A program made the translations under genes and the position numbers. DNA of 41,982 bases from Clostridium sp. (GTDB taxonomy: Bacteria > Bacillota > Clostridia > Peptostreptococcales > Peptostreptococcaceae): contig JALFMW010000201.1 of the NCBI GenBank assembly GCA_022782605.1, positions 1-41,982 of the forward strand. Reading direction: 5' to 3'. The notes below the pieces were generated by a model. That model did not search any database and was not told the DNA's origin. It worked only from the letters and a program-made list of their open reading frames with translations. Below are positions 24,292 through 33,712 of this stretch, in pieces (position 1 is the first letter of the stretch; the number at the start of each line of letters is the position of its first letter).

Positions 24292-25104
24292 TTATTTAAC
24301 CATGCTGTGTTCTAATCTTAATTTATCTGCAATCATAGCTATAAATTCAGAGTTTGTTGGTTTGCCTTTAGTATTGTGTACTGTATAACCAAATAATTGA
24401 TTTATTGTATCAACCTTTCCTCTACTCCATGCTACTTCTATTGCATGTCTTATTGCTCTTTCAACCCTGCTTGGAGTAGTGTTGTATTTTTTTGCAATAC
24501 TTGGATATAATTCTTTAGTTACTGCTCCTAAAAGCTCTACATTATCAATAACCATTTTTATAGCTTCTCTTAAATATAAATATCCTTTTATATGAGCTGG
24601 AACACCTATCTCATGGATTATATTTGTAATTTCAGTTTCTATGTTTCCTGTATTTTTTACATAGTCACTTCTTGTCATTTGTATTTCTTGATTTTGTCTC
24701 ATTTTAGGCTCTGCACCAACAACTTTGTTAGTTACTAACTCTCTAATTCTGTTTATAAATATAACAAAATCAAAAGGTTTAACTATATAATAATCTGCTC
24801 CTAAATTTATTGCTGTTTGAGTTATTTTATCTTGACCAACTGCAGATAATACTATGATTTTTGGTTGTTTTGGAAGATCCATAGAGTTTAATTTTTCTAT
24901 TACTCCTAAACCATCTAAGTGTGGCATTATTACATCTAGTACTAATAAATCTGGTTGTGTTTTTTGTACTAATTCTAGTGCTTCTATACCATCTTTTGCA
25001 ATTCCTAATATTTCTATATCGTCTTCATTAGATAAGTATTCTTTTAATAACTGGCAAAAATCTTTATTATCGTCTGCTAATACTATCTTAATCTTTTCAT
25101 TCAC
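24292..25104 (-). CDS. spo0A: Sporulation master regulator Spo0A
   Basis: Spo0A is the response regulator whose phosphorylation starts sporulation. The receiver domain (1-125) has ADDN (Asp11, Asp12), the phospho-acceptor Asp57 in [12 protein letters not shown], and the Lys in YYIVKPFD; the C-terminal DNA-binding domain has the near-invariant [19 protein letters not shown] and the recognition helix [21 protein letters not shown] start at GTG 25104 because GGGGGG ends 7 nt upstream; an in-frame TTG at 25125 lies before that Shine-Dalgarno. Transcription is from a sigma-H promoter overlapped by a 0A box. No phosphotransfer protein is nearby, in keeping with direct kinase input in clostridia. 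Confidence 0.98.
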   Translation of the reverse strand: MNEKIKIVLADDNKDFCQLLKEYLSNEDDIEILGIAKDGIEALELVQKTQPDLLVLDVIMPHLDGLGVIEKLNSMDLPKQPKIIVLSAVGQDKITQTAINLGADYYIVKPFDFVIFINRIRELVTNKVVGAEPKMRQNQEIQMTRSDYVKNTGNIETEITNIIHEIGVPAHIKGYLYLREAIKMVIDNVELLGAVTKELYPSIAKKYNTTPSRVERAIRHAIEVAWSRGKVDTINQLFGYTVHNTKGKPTNSEFIAMIADKLRLEHSMVK

Positions 25105-25168
25105 TAAAATTCCCCCCAATAACAAGTTTTTCTTATTTTAGATTTTTTATATCCTTACTCTTTTAGGT

Positions 25169-25198
25169 TTATTCGACACTGTAAAATTATATTCCTTC
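25169..25198 (-). promoter_or_regulatory. Sigma-H promoter of spo0A with overlapping 0A box
   Basis: GAAGGAATA (25198-25190), 12 bp, GTCGAATAA (25177-25169) on the minus strand fits the sigma-H consensus RNAGGAWWW, 11-12 bp, RNNGAATWW at every position. The 0A box TGTCGAA (25178-25172) lies on the -10 element. This geometry predicts autoregulation by Spo0A, most simply repression by steric overlap; activation is not excluded. Confidence 0.85.
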
Positions 25199-25225
25199 TA
25201 AGTGTTGAAATATTTTATTATCAAT

Positions 25226-26254
25226 TTACAATTTTAACATTTCATCAATAAAAATACCATATCCTTTTTTAGAATTATGTTTAAATACATAGGTTAAGCT
25301 GCCAATAAGTTTGTTATTTTGTATAATAGGGGCACCACTCATACCTTTTACAATTCCACCTGTATAGTCAATTAATTTATCATCAACTACTTTTATTAAC
25401 ATATTATTTTCTTCTTTTAGAATTTTTTCTATTTTTATTTGATAAGCTTCAATATCTCCTTCTTTAGATTGAAAAAGTATATATGCATCTCCAGTTTTAA
25501 CATCTTCTCTTTTGCCAATTTCTATGATAGGAAGATTAAAATTGCAATTATAATTATAAAAATTTCCTTTTATACCATTATTCGAGTTGATAAAAAATTT
25601 CCCAACAGAATTATTATAATCTATTATTGCCTTAATTTGTCCAATATTTTTATTTTTATTTTTATAAATCTCTATATTGGAGGCATTATAGATATTCCCT
25701 TCTTTAATTGTTAATAATTTTTCTGTATCTGTGTCACAAATACCATGTCCTATGGCATAAAATTCATTTGTTACAGGATTATAACATGTTAAAGTTCCTA
25801 TGCCAGATATTTTATCTCTTACCCATAAACCCAATTTGTATTTATTATTTTCTTCTTTAGTTTTAATTTTAGCTTTTTTTATGGTGTTATTTCTTTCAAA
25901 TACTATATTTACTTCTTCTAAACGAAGTTTATTTAAAATACTCGAAATATCACTACTGTTATTAATTTTATAGCCTTCAATTGCGATTATATTATCTCCT
26001 ACCTTTAGACCTCCTATATACTCCACATCATCTTCTTCAAGACCTATAATTAAAGCTCCATCTGTATCAGCTTTAATTCCTACTATTTTTCCAAGGGGAT
26101 ATACATATTGCTTGGTGGTAATATCTTGTTGTTGAAATGTTTCCCGTGCACTTTTTTGGCTATAATTAAAAATCATATCAGTGCAAAATAGTGTAGTAAA
26201 AATCAAGAAAATACTAATAATAAGTTTATTCATTTTTTTCATATTTAATGCCAT
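25226..26254 (-). CDS. spoIVB: SpoIVB serine peptidase (S55)
   Basis: SpoIVB is secreted from the forespore into the space between the membranes and signals to the mother cell by proteolysis. It has an N-terminal membrane helix (about 9-28), a PDZ domain (about 50-130, IGGLKVGDNIIAIEGYKI) and an S55 peptidase domain with the probable triad His170 (IGHGICD), Asp291 and Ser306 (VKGMSGAPI). 342 residues. The start is uncertain: ATG 26254 lies only 1 nt after AGAAGGA, while Met5 is 13 nt away. In Bacillus it activates pro-SigK processing; here sigK has no pro-sequence, so another substrate or role is implied. Confidence 0.95.
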   Translation of the reverse strand: MALNMKKMNKLIISIFLIFTTLFCTDMIFNYSQKSARETFQQQDITTKQYVYPLGKIVGIKADTDGALIIGLEEDDVEYIGGLKVGDNIIAIEGYKINNSSDISSILNKLRLEEVNIVFERNNTIKKAKIKTKEENNKYKLGLWVRDKISGIGTLTCYNPVTNEFYAIGHGICDTDTEKLLTIKEGNIYNASNIEIYKNKNKNIGQIKAIIDYNNSVGKFFINSNNGIKGNFYNYNCNFNLPIIEIGKREDVKTGDAYILFQSKEGDIEAYQIKIEKILKEENNMLIKVVDDKLIDYTGGIVKGMSGAPIIQNNKLIGSLTYVFKHNSKKGYGIFIDEMLKL

Positions 26255-26302
26255 ATCCTTCTATTATTAATTTCTATATTATCATTCCATTAAATAGAGA
26301 AA

Positions 26303-26334
26303 TTATACCATTATACAATTGTATAATGGTATAA
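26303..26334. repeat. Perfect 32-nt palindrome upstream of spoIVB
   Basis: The half-site TTATACCATTATACAA is followed at once by its exact complement TTGTATAATGGTATAA, with no spacer. It sits in the 136-bp gap between recN and spoIVB, about 50 nt before the spoIVB start and next to the recN terminator. It holds TATAAT twice per strand. It could be an operator, a processing hairpin or part of the recN 3' end. Confidence 0.7.
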
Positions 26335-26363
26335 AAAAAGAATAGATTATCTATTCTTTTTTT
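26333..26363 (-). terminator. recN terminator
   Basis: AAAAAAAGAATAGA and TCTATTCTTTTTTT pair perfectly around a 3-nt loop, with a T-run on the minus strand, about 30 bp after the recN stop. Confidence 0.85.
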
Positions 26364-26390
26364 ATTGACATTATTTATTTTATTATAAAC

Positions 26391-28070
26391 TTAATGATTT
26401 TCTTTAGTTAAACTAACTATTTCTCTAGCATGTTCTATTGTCATTTCTGTAATATTACTTCCTGCAATAAGTCTTGCTATTTCATTTATACTTTCTTTAT
26501 CTTCAAGTTTCTTAATCGTTGTATAAGTTCTACTTCCATCTGTATTTTTAGATATACAGAAGTGAGTATCTGCATTAGCTGCTATTTGAGGAAGATGTGT
26601 TATACATAATATTTGTTTTTTCTTAGCTATATTATGTAACTTTTCTCCAACAACCTGTGCTGCTATACCGCTTATACCCGTATCAATTTCATCAAATACA
26701 ATAGTATCTATCTCATCAATATCAGCAAGTATTGTCTTAAATGCCAACATAAATCTAGACATCTCACCACCTGATGCCACCTTATAAATCGGCTTCATAT
26801 CTTCTCCTAAGTTGAAAGATATCATAAATTCAACTTCACAGTTACCTTCTGGAGTAAATCCTGCTTCTGTAAAACTAACTTTAAAACTTACACCCTTCAT
26901 ATCTAGAGATTTAAGTTCAGCAAGTATAGATTCTTGTAAATCTAGTGCTACTTCTTTTCTTGCATCTGTTAATTTATGAGCTTTTTTACTTAGCTCTGTT
27001 TCTAAAGTATTTAACTTATTTTTTAATTCCTCTGCCATTTCATCTCTATTTATTATTTCATCTAGTCTGGCAGTTATTTTATCATGATAATTTAATATAT
27101 CTTCTATGGTATCTCCATATTTTCTTCTTAAATTATTTATTTCATCTACTCTAATTTCTATTTGCTCAAGTGCATATGGTTCAAAATCTATATTGTCTTT
27201 ATAGTTTCTCACCTCTCTACATATATCTTGAAGTTCGTACATTATTCTCTCTACAGTTTCACTATATTCGTTTAATCTATCATCATATTTACCAATTTCA
27301 CTTAGTTCATTAGAGGCCATTCCTATTAAATCAACTGCATTTATACTTCCATCATGTAATTTTTCATAACTTAAATTGAGCTTATTATAAATCTTTTCAC
27401 CATTTCTATATATTTCTCTTTGCTTTAATAAATTCTCATATTCGTCTTTGCTTAAAGCTGCTGCTTCAATTTCATTAATTTGGAATTTTAATAAATCAAT
27501 TTCTCTTTGAATCTCTTTTTCATCTTTATTTTCATTTAGTGCACTTAATGCTTTTTTCACTTGATTATATTCTAAATAAATTTCTTTATATTCATTTTTA
27601 GGACTATCTAATTTTTTTCCTCCAAATAAATCTAAGAATGTTAAGTGAGTATCCTTATTAAATAAAGCTTGGTTTTGATGTTGACCATGTAAATCTATAA
27701 ATGTTAAAGCTATTTCTTTTAAAATAGACATTTTTACAGTTCGTCCATTTACTCTAGCCACACTTTTACCGTCGTCATAAATAACTCTAGTTATAATAAG
27801 TTCATCATCATCACTATCCAAGTCATATTGCTTAAGAATATTTTTTAAATTTTCACTTTTGGATGATACTATTAATTCTACTATACCCTTTTGAGTACCT
27901 TTTCTTAGAAAAGACTTATCATATTTGTTACCTAAACATAAACCAAGCGCTTCAATGATAATAGACTTTCCTGATCCAGTTTCCCCTGTAAGTATATTTA
28001 AATTCTCACCTATATTTACTCTGCTTTCTTCAATCAAAGCACAGTTTTTCATGTATAATTCAAGGATCAT
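26391..28070 (-). CDS. recN: DNA repair protein RecN
   Basis: RecN is an SMC-like ATPase that gathers broken DNA ends for recombinational repair. The Walker A is GETGSGKS (29-36), a long coiled coil spans roughly 160-390, and the C-terminal half has the ABC signature VASGGEMSRFMLAFK and Walker B TIVFDEIDTGISG, then the H-loop ITHLPQIAA. 559 residues, full length. ATG with AAAGGGGG. It follows tlyA by 25 bp; the argR and NAD kinase genes usually found between these two in clostridia are not here. Confidence 0.96.
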   Translation of the reverse strand: MILELYMKNCALIEESRVNIGENLNILTGETGSGKSIIIEALGLCLGNKYDKSFLRKGTQKGIVELIVSSKSENLKNILKQYDLDSDDDELIITRVIYDDGKSVARVNGRTVKMSILKEIALTFIDLHGQHQNQALFNKDTHLTFLDLFGGKKLDSPKNEYKEIYLEYNQVKKALSALNENKDEKEIQREIDLLKFQINEIEAAALSKDEYENLLKQREIYRNGEKIYNKLNLSYEKLHDGSINAVDLIGMASNELSEIGKYDDRLNEYSETVERIMYELQDICREVRNYKDNIDFEPYALEQIEIRVDEINNLRRKYGDTIEDILNYHDKITARLDEIINRDEMAEELKNKLNTLETELSKKAHKLTDARKEVALDLQESILAELKSLDMKGVSFKVSFTEAGFTPEGNCEVEFMISFNLGEDMKPIYKVASGGEMSRFMLAFKTILADIDEIDTIVFDEIDTGISGIAAQVVGEKLHNIAKKKQILCITHLPQIAANADTHFCISKNTDGSRTYTTIKKLEDKESINEIARLIAGSNITEMTIEHAREIVSLTKENH

Positions 28071-28095
28071 TTTATGCCCCCTTTATCATTACTTA

Positions 28096-28908
28096 TTATT
28101 TATTTAAGTTATGAGACTGCTCTACAACTTCAACTATTTTTTTCTCAAAAGCTTCTTTATCAAAAGTGAATCCTTCATTGTTATTTTTTAAATGTATTAA
28201 ATATTCTATATTTCCTTCCGGTCCTTTTATTGGAGAATAATCTAAGTTTAAGATAGCAAATTCATTTTCAACTGCAAAGTTTGATATCATTTCTATAACT
28301 TCAATATGAACTTTTTTATCTCTAACTACACCTTTTTTACCAACCTTTTCTCTTCCTGCTTCAAATTGAGGTTTTATTAGTGCTACTATTTCTCCATCTT
28401 TATTTAATAATTCTTTTGCTTTAGGTAAAACAAGTTTAAGAGATATAAAAGATACGTCTATTGATGCAAAGTCTGCAAATTCTTTTGTATCTTCTATTGT
28501 AACATGTCTTATATTTGTTCTTTCCATACAAACTACTCTTTCATCTTGTCTAAGCTTCCAAGCAAGTTGTCCGTATCCAACATCTATAGAAAATACTTTT
28601 ACAGCTCCATTTTGAAGCATGCAATCTGTAAATCCTCCAGTTGATGCACCTATATCCATACAAACTTTATCTTTTAAAGTAACTCCGAAATACTTCATAG
28701 CTTTTTCAAGTTTTAATCCACCTCTACTTACATAAGGTATGGGATTTCCTTTTACTTCAATTTTGGCACCTTCTTTAACTTCTGTTCCTGCCTTGTCACA
28801 TCTTTGATTGTCTACAAATACAAGACCTGCCATTATAGCTTTTTTAGCTCTTTCTCTACTTTCAAAATATCCTTCATCTACAAGTAAAATATCTATTCTT
28901 TTTTTCAT
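28096..28908 (-). CDS. tlyA: TlyA-family 2'-O-ribose RNA methyltransferase
   Basis: S4 RNA-binding domain (about 1-60, RIDILLVDEGYFESRERAKKA with the usual GLV segment) joined to an FtsJ/RrmJ-like methyltransferase domain. SAM motif CMDIGASTGGFTDCML (about 83-98) is clear, followed by FSIDVGYGQLAW, FASIDVSFISL and ALIKPQFEAG. The mycobacterial enzyme methylates cytidine riboses in both rRNAs; target specificity here is unknown. The old 'haemolysin A' name is not supported. 270 residues; between dxs (16 bp upstream) and recN. Confidence 0.93.
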   Translation of the reverse strand: MKKRIDILLVDEGYFESRERAKKAIMAGLVFVDNQRCDKAGTEVKEGAKIEVKGNPIPYVSRGGLKLEKAMKYFGVTLKDKVCMDIGASTGGFTDCMLQNGAVKVFSIDVGYGQLAWKLRQDERVVCMERTNIRHVTIEDTKEFADFASIDVSFISLKLVLPKAKELLNKDGEIVALIKPQFEAGREKVGKKGVVRDKKVHIEVIEMISNFAVENEFAILNLDYSPIKGPEGNIEYLIHLKNNNEGFTFDKEAFEKKIVEVVEQSHNLNK

Positions 28909-28924
28909 TATACTATCCTTCTAA

Positions 28925-30784
28925 TTATAAATTTTTTATTCTTTGTGCTATTTGTTCATCAGACATACCTATTGTTTCAAATAATTCATCAACATTACCA
29001 TGTTCAACAAATTTATCAGGTATACCTATATTTTCTATTTTTATATTATTATAATTATTATCTATTACAAATTTATTTATTCTACTTCCAAATCCACCAC
29101 TTACAACATTATCCTCTATTGTAACAACTTTAGAATGACTTTTTAATAATTCATGTAATAAGTTTTCATCCATAGGTTTTAAAAACCTTGCATTTACTAT
29201 AGTTGGATTTATATTATCTTTAAGAAGTATCTCTCTCACATTTAATGCTTTTTTAACCATATTACCTATTGCAAGTACTAAAACGTCTTTTCCTTCTTCT
29301 AGTACTTCATAAGTTCCTATTTTTATTTTATTATACGAACCTTTATCAATATAATATGTGTTTCCTCTAGGATATCTTATTGCAACTGGTCCATCTATTT
29401 CTCTAGATAAATCAAGCATTAAATCCAACTCTCTTATATCCTTAGGTGCCATTACTGTTATATTAGGTATTATATTTAAGTAACTTAAATCAAATACACC
29501 ATGATGTGTTTCCCCATCATTTCCTACAAGTCCAGCTCTATCAATTAAGAAAGTAACATTCTTTTTAGTTATTGATACATCATGTATAACTTGATCATAT
29601 CCTCTTTGCAAGAAAGATGAATATACAGCAAAATATGGCTTCATACCTTCCTTAGCAAGCCCTGCTGCAAAAGTTGTAGCGTGCTGCTCTGCAATACCAA
29701 CATCATAATATCTATATGGATATGATACAGCAAACTTATTTAATCCTGTACCCGATGGCATAGCTGCAGTTATTGCTACTATAGATTGATCCTCATCAGC
29801 CATTTGTACTAATTTTTTACCAACATGGTTAGATATACTTTCTTGTGATGAAGACTTAAGCCCTTCTTTTATATTAAATTTTGATACTCCATGGTATTTA
29901 TTAGGTTGTTCCTCTGCAAATTGATAACCTTTACCTTTTTCAGTTATAACATGAAGAAGTACAGGCCCCTTTTTCTTCTTAGCTTTATTTAAAATATCTA
30001 TAAGTTCTTTCATATTATGACCATCTATAGGTCCATAATACTTAATCCCAAAAGATTCAAATAAAGCACAATCTTGTGGTGTAAATTTACTTATAATTTC
30101 ATCTTTAATTTTATCTGCTTTTTTATATATGAAATTTCCAGCCTTAGTCATCGATAATATTTTTTCTATTTGATCTTTAACTTGATTTGCCTTAGCATTT
30201 CTAATAATACTTGATAAATATCTAGACATACCACCAACATTTTTATCAATAGACATTTCATTATCATTTAGGATAATTATCATTTTCTTATTTAAATATC
30301 CCAGATGATTAATAGCTTCAAGTGCCATTCCTCCTGTTATTGAACCGTCTCCTATAACAGATACCACATTAAAATCTTCTCTTTTTATGTCCCTTGCACA
30401 AGCTATACCAAGTCCTACTGATATTGATGTAGAACTATGTCCTGTATCAAATATATCATGTTCACTTTCACTTTCTTTTGGAAATCCACTTAACCCATTA
30501 AGCTGTCTTAGTGTTGCAAATTCATCTTTACGTCCTGTAATAATTTTGTGTACATAGGATTGATGTCCCACGTCCCATATTAGTTTATCTTTTGGACTAT
30601 CGAAAACTTTGTGCAATGCCAAAGTCAGCTCAACTACTCCTAAATTAGAAGCCAAATGTCCCCCAGTTTTTGAAATAGACTTTATTAAAAACTCTCTTAT
30701 CTCTTGTGCCAATTCTTCCATTTCATCTATATTTAATTTTTTTATATCGTCTGGAGAATTTACTTCATTTAAATAATTACACAT
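28925..30784 (-). CDS. dxs: 1-deoxy-D-xylulose-5-phosphate synthase
   Basis: Dxs joins pyruvate and glyceraldehyde 3-phosphate with thiamin diphosphate, the first step of the MEP isoprenoid pathway. Motifs: [26 protein letters not shown], the thiamin/magnesium site [15 protein letters not shown] ending in NDN, and the transketolase pyrimidine domain [16 protein letters not shown] place the start at ATG 30784 (619 residues, behind GTGAGG); the frame stays open to 30883 but that extension is not family-like and runs into a hairpin. It shares the MEP route with ispA downstream in this window and precedes tlyA-recN in one operon. Confidence 0.96.
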   Translation of the reverse strand: MCNYLNEVNSPDDIKKLNIDEMEELAQEIREFLIKSISKTGGHLASNLGVVELTLALHKVFDSPKDKLIWDVGHQSYVHKIITGRKDEFATLRQLNGLSGFPKESESEHDIFDTGHSSTSISVGLGIACARDIKREDFNVVSVIGDGSITGGMALEAINHLGYLNKKMIIILNDNEMSIDKNVGGMSRYLSSIIRNAKANQVKDQIEKILSMTKAGNFIYKKADKIKDEIISKFTPQDCALFESFGIKYYGPIDGHNMKELIDILNKAKKKKGPVLLHVITEKGKGYQFAEEQPNKYHGVSKFNIKEGLKSSSQESISNHVGKKLVQMADEDQSIVAITAAMPSGTGLNKFAVSYPYRYYDVGIAEQHATTFAAGLAKEGMKPYFAVYSSFLQRGYDQVIHDVSITKKNVTFLIDRAGLVGNDGETHHGVFDLSYLNIIPNITVMAPKDIRELDLMLDLSREIDGPVAIRYPRGNTYYIDKGSYNKIKIGTYEVLEEGKDVLVLAIGNMVKKALNVREILLKDNINPTIVNARFLKPMDENLLHELLKSHSKVVTIEDNVVSGGFGSRINKFVIDNNYNNIKIENIGIPDKFVEHGNVDELFETIGMSDEQIAQRIKNL

Positions 30785-30836
30785 AATTTTCCTCACCTTT
30801 TTAATGGTCAATTTTATATAAAATTTCCTTAATATT

Positions 30837-30860
30837 AAAAAAGTCTTCCATAGAAGACTT
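30837..30860 (-). terminator. Hairpin between the PAP2-like gene and dxs
   Basis: AAGTCTTC and GAAGACTT pair over 8 bp around TATG, followed by TTTT on the minus strand. It would terminate transcription from the xseA-ispA side before dxs, or act as an attenuator in the dxs leader. Confidence 0.7.
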
Positions 30861-30942
30861 AGATTTTTATAGTTTCCATGCATTTTTTATAATTTCTTAT
30901 AAAGCAAAAGAATTATATCATATAATATACTTTTTTTCAATT

Positions 30943-31380
30943 TTAAGCCATGATGACTCCAACTACAATTCCAAGAATTGCACCAAATATAACTTCTTTT
31001 GGTGTATGTCCCACTAGCTCTTTTAACGTTTCATGTTCAATATGTTTTTTATTTTGTAAGTCTTCTACTATTTTATTTAATATAGCAGCCTGTTTTCCAA
31101 CAGCTCTTCTAACTCCAGAGGCATCATACATAACTATAAGTGCAAATACTGTGCATATAGCAAATTCAACAGAATCAAATCCTTTATATATACCCACTAA
31201 AGTTGATAAACTTGTCACAAAAGAACTATGTGAACTTGGCATTCCTCCTGACATAAATATTCTTGAAAAATCAACTCGTTTTTCTGATCCTGTAAATACT
31301 TTTATAAATTGTGCTAAAAAACAAGCAAATACACTTACCCATAATATCCGGTTACTAAATAATTGTGACAAAAAATCCAT
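30943..31380 (-). CDS. Divergent PAP2 family membrane protein (YuiD-like, DUF212)
   Basis: A small (145 residues) membrane protein with about four helices. It keeps PAP2-like pieces: GSEKRVDFSR, SGGMPSSHSSFVTSL and a C-terminal AVGKQAAILNKI and VGHTPKEVIFGAILG. In true PAP2 enzymes PSGH and a later His act on lipid phosphates; the altered spacing puts it in the DUF212/YuiD group, whose reaction is unknown. It starts 10 bp after ispA (farnesyl diphosphate synthase), so a prenyl-phosphate substrate is an attractive but unproven idea. ATG with AAGGAGG. Confidence 0.85.
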   Translation of the reverse strand: MDFLSQLFSNRILWVSVFACFLAQFIKVFTGSEKRVDFSRIFMSGGMPSSHSSFVTSLSTLVGIYKGFDSVEFAICTVFALIVMYDASGVRRAVGKQAAILNKIVEDLQNKKHIEHETLKELVGHTPKEVIFGAILGIVVGVIMA

Positions 31381-31389
31381 GTTGCCTCC

Positions 31390-32277
31390 TTAACAATCTC
31401 TACTAATTATATAATCTCCCAATTGTTTTAAAAATTCTAAATCTGATGAAAATCCTTCTATACTAGATTTTGCTTCTTCTATTAATTCTCTCGCTATTTC
31501 TCTTGATTTTTCAAGTCCCAATAATGAAGGATAAGTTGATTTATGATTTTCTATATCACTTCCTATTGGTTTTCCTAGTTTAGCTTCATCACCTGTTATA
31601 TCTAATATATCATCAACTATCTGAAAAGATAATCCTATATTTTTACCATACTTAGTTATTCTTTGCAGTTCATCTTCATTTGCTCCACCAACTATAGCGC
31701 CAGCCCTCATACAAGCTACAATCAGAGCTGCTGTTTTATTTAAATGAATAAAATCAAGTTTATCTTTATCTATAAATTTATTTTCACTTTCTACATCTAC
31801 AACCTGTCCACCAATCATCCCATAAATACCAGCATGACTTGCAACCTCATTTATTGCTTTTAAATATTTATTTGAATCTTTTTTATCTATTGATGATGAC
31901 AGCATTATTTCAAAAGCATAATTAAGTAATGCATCTCCTGCTAAAGTAGCCATTCCATCACCAAACACTTTATGATTTGTGGGTTTTCCTCTTCTCAAAT
32001 CATCATTATCAAGGGCAGGCAAATCATCATGAATTAAAGAATATGTATGTATCATTTCTATAGCCATAGCAAAAGGAATGGCATCTTCTTCATTTCCACC
32101 TACTATTTTACAACTTTCCAAAGTAAGTATAGGTCTAAGTCTTTTTCCTCCAGCTTTTAAACTATAGTTCATAGCCTTCATAATAGTTTGTTGATATCCT
32201 TCTTCTTTTGGCATATATTCATTTAAAAGATCTTCTATATAATCTATTTTTCTATTTAGGATTTCTTTAAATTCCAT
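31390..32277 (-). CDS. ispA: Farnesyl diphosphate synthase / polyprenyl synthetase
   Basis: Condenses isopentenyl diphosphate with allylic diphosphates to geranyl and farnesyl diphosphate. First Asp-rich motif DDLPALDNDDLRRGKPT and second QIVDDILDITGD, plus GGKRLRPIL for diphosphate binding. I start at ATG 32277, 1 nt after the xseB stop and about 9 nt from GGGGG; upstream ATGs at 32286 and 32295 lie in or before that Shine-Dalgarno. About 295 residues, typical. The xseA-xseB-ispA order is conserved widely in Firmicutes. Confidence 0.94.
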   Translation of the reverse strand: MEFKEILNRKIDYIEDLLNEYMPKEEGYQQTIMKAMNYSLKAGGKRLRPILTLESCKIVGGNEEDAIPFAMAIEMIHTYSLIHDDLPALDNDDLRRGKPTNHKVFGDGMATLAGDALLNYAFEIMLSSSIDKKDSNKYLKAINEVASHAGIYGMIGGQVVDVESENKFIDKDKLDFIHLNKTAALIVACMRAGAIVGGANEDELQRITKYGKNIGLSFQIVDDILDITGDEAKLGKPIGSDIENHKSTYPSLLGLEKSREIARELIEEAKSSIEGFSSDLEFLKQLGDYIISRDC

Positions 32278-32278
32278 A

Positions 32279-32494
32279 TTATTCATCCCCCACATTAAAA
32301 TCTTCTTCCATACCCATTTTATTAAATTTACTTATTTTAAGTTCTGCGTCTTCCAATAACTTATTGCAATGTTTGAATAATTTTATTCCTTCTTCATATA
32401 AACTTAAGGATTCATCCAAACTAGTATTTTTTGACTCAAGTTTCATCAAAATTTCTTCCAGTTTTTCATATGATTCTTCATAAGTAAGTTTCAT
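32279..32494 (-). CDS. xseB: Exodeoxyribonuclease VII small subunit
   Basis: Small helical subunit (71 residues) that binds the long C-terminal helices of XseA to form ExoVII, which degrades single-stranded DNA from both ends. Sequence [19 protein letters not shown] and [20 protein letters not shown] are the family core. Its ATG is 2 bp past the xseA stop, with AGAGG; translation of the three genes is tightly linked. Confidence 0.95.
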   Translation of the reverse strand: MKLTYEESYEKLEEILMKLESKNTSLDESLSLYEEGIKLFKHCNKLLEDAELKISKFNKMGMEEDFNVGDE

Positions 32495-32496
32495 GA

Positions 32497-33702
32497 TTAT
32501 ACCTCTTTACTATTAATTTTATTTACATTACATTCTAAGCTTCCATCTTTTAAAGTTATATTTATATCATCTGTTATATTTACTTCTTCTATAGAGTTAA
32601 TAACTTGTCCATTTTTTTCTACAATAGAGTAACCTCTACTTATAGTTGCAAGTGGACTTAGATTATGAAGTAGAGCTGCCTTTTTTGATAATTTTTCCTT
32701 AGAAGTTTCTAATTTTTGTTCTAGTCTAAGTTTTATTTTATCATAAATTTGATCTAACTGTATAACTTTGTCTCTTACTATATAGTTTTTCATATAGTTA
32801 TTTATCTTATCAAATGTATTGTTAAGCTTCTCATTGTCTAATATAACTTGGTTATTTAAAGACCTATTCATCCTATTTCTTATAGTATTAAGTTTATAGT
32901 AAATTTCTGATAAATCTGGTGTTGCTATTTCAGCAGCAGCAGAAGGTGTTGGCGCCCTCATATCCGATACAAAATCACAAATTGTAAAATCAGTTTCGTG
33001 ACCTACTGCAGATATTATAGGAATTTTAGATTTGAAAATTTCTCTAGCCACAATTTCTTCATTAAATGACCATAATTCTTCTAGAGAACCTCCTCCTCTT
33101 CCAACTATTATAGTATCTACATTTTCCATTCTATTAAAAAACTCTATACCTTCACAAATATCACTTGCACTTTTATCACCTTGAACATTTACTGGATATA
33201 ATTTTATATCAACTTTAGGAAATCTTCTCTTTGTAACATTTATAATATCCCTTATAACAGCTCCTGTTGGTGATGTTATAACTCCAATAGAACGAGGCAT
33301 TTTAGGTATTTCTTTTTTATATTTTGTATCAAATAAACCTTCTTTTTTTAACTTTTCTTTTAACTTATTGAACTCAATATATAAATTTCCTATACCCTCA
33401 ATTTCAACTTCATTTATATAAAGTTGATAGGCTCCATCTCTTTCATAAACAGAAATATATCCTGAGGCAATAATTTTTACACCATTATCCAGATTTAAGC
33501 TTTTATCATAATTACTTTTAAAGATAATACAATTTAATTTTGATTTTTCATCTTTTAAGGATAAATAGACATTTCCACTACTATGAACTTTAAAGTTAGA
33601 AATTTCTCCTTTAACTCTAAGGTTATAAAGAATTGGATCATTTGTTAATATCCTTTTTATATATGAATTTACTTCACTTATATCCAAAGCTCTAAGTTTC
33701 AT
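32497..33702 (-). CDS. xseA: Exodeoxyribonuclease VII large subunit
   Basis: Catalytic subunit of ExoVII. It has an N-terminal OB fold (about 1-100, [20 protein letters not shown]), the catalytic domain with [15 protein letters not shown], the glycine-rich [14 protein letters not shown] and [27 protein letters not shown], and a C-terminal coiled coil that binds XseB, ending in [14 protein letters not shown]. 401 residues; ATG with TAGGAG, starting 10 bp after the TsaD-like gene. Confidence 0.96.
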   Translation of the reverse strand: MKLRALDISEVNSYIKRILTNDPILYNLRVKGEISNFKVHSSGNVYLSLKDEKSKLNCIIFKSNYDKSLNLDNGVKIIASGYISVYERDGAYQLYINEVEIEGIGNLYIEFNKLKEKLKKEGLFDTKYKKEIPKMPRSIGVITSPTGAVIRDIINVTKRRFPKVDIKLYPVNVQGDKSASDICEGIEFFNRMENVDTIIVGRGGGSLEELWSFNEEIVAREIFKSKIPIISAVGHETDFTICDFVSDMRAPTPSAAAEIATPDLSEIYYKLNTIRNRMNRSLNNQVILDNEKLNNTFDKINNYMKNYIVRDKVIQLDQIYDKIKLRLEQKLETSKEKLSKKAALLHNLSPLATISRGYSIVEKNGQVINSIEEVNITDDINITLKDGSLECNVNKINSKEV

Positions 33703-33712
33703 ACATTTACTC

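Noticed and set aside
30785..30883. N-terminal extension of Dxs
   Set aside because: The frame is open, but it crosses a terminator-like hairpin, lacks a Shine-Dalgarno and is not family-like; the ATG at 30784 is better.
30950..31393. 147-codon plus-strand frame
   Set aside because: Fully opposite the YuiD-like gene, which has conserved motifs and a good ribosome binding site.
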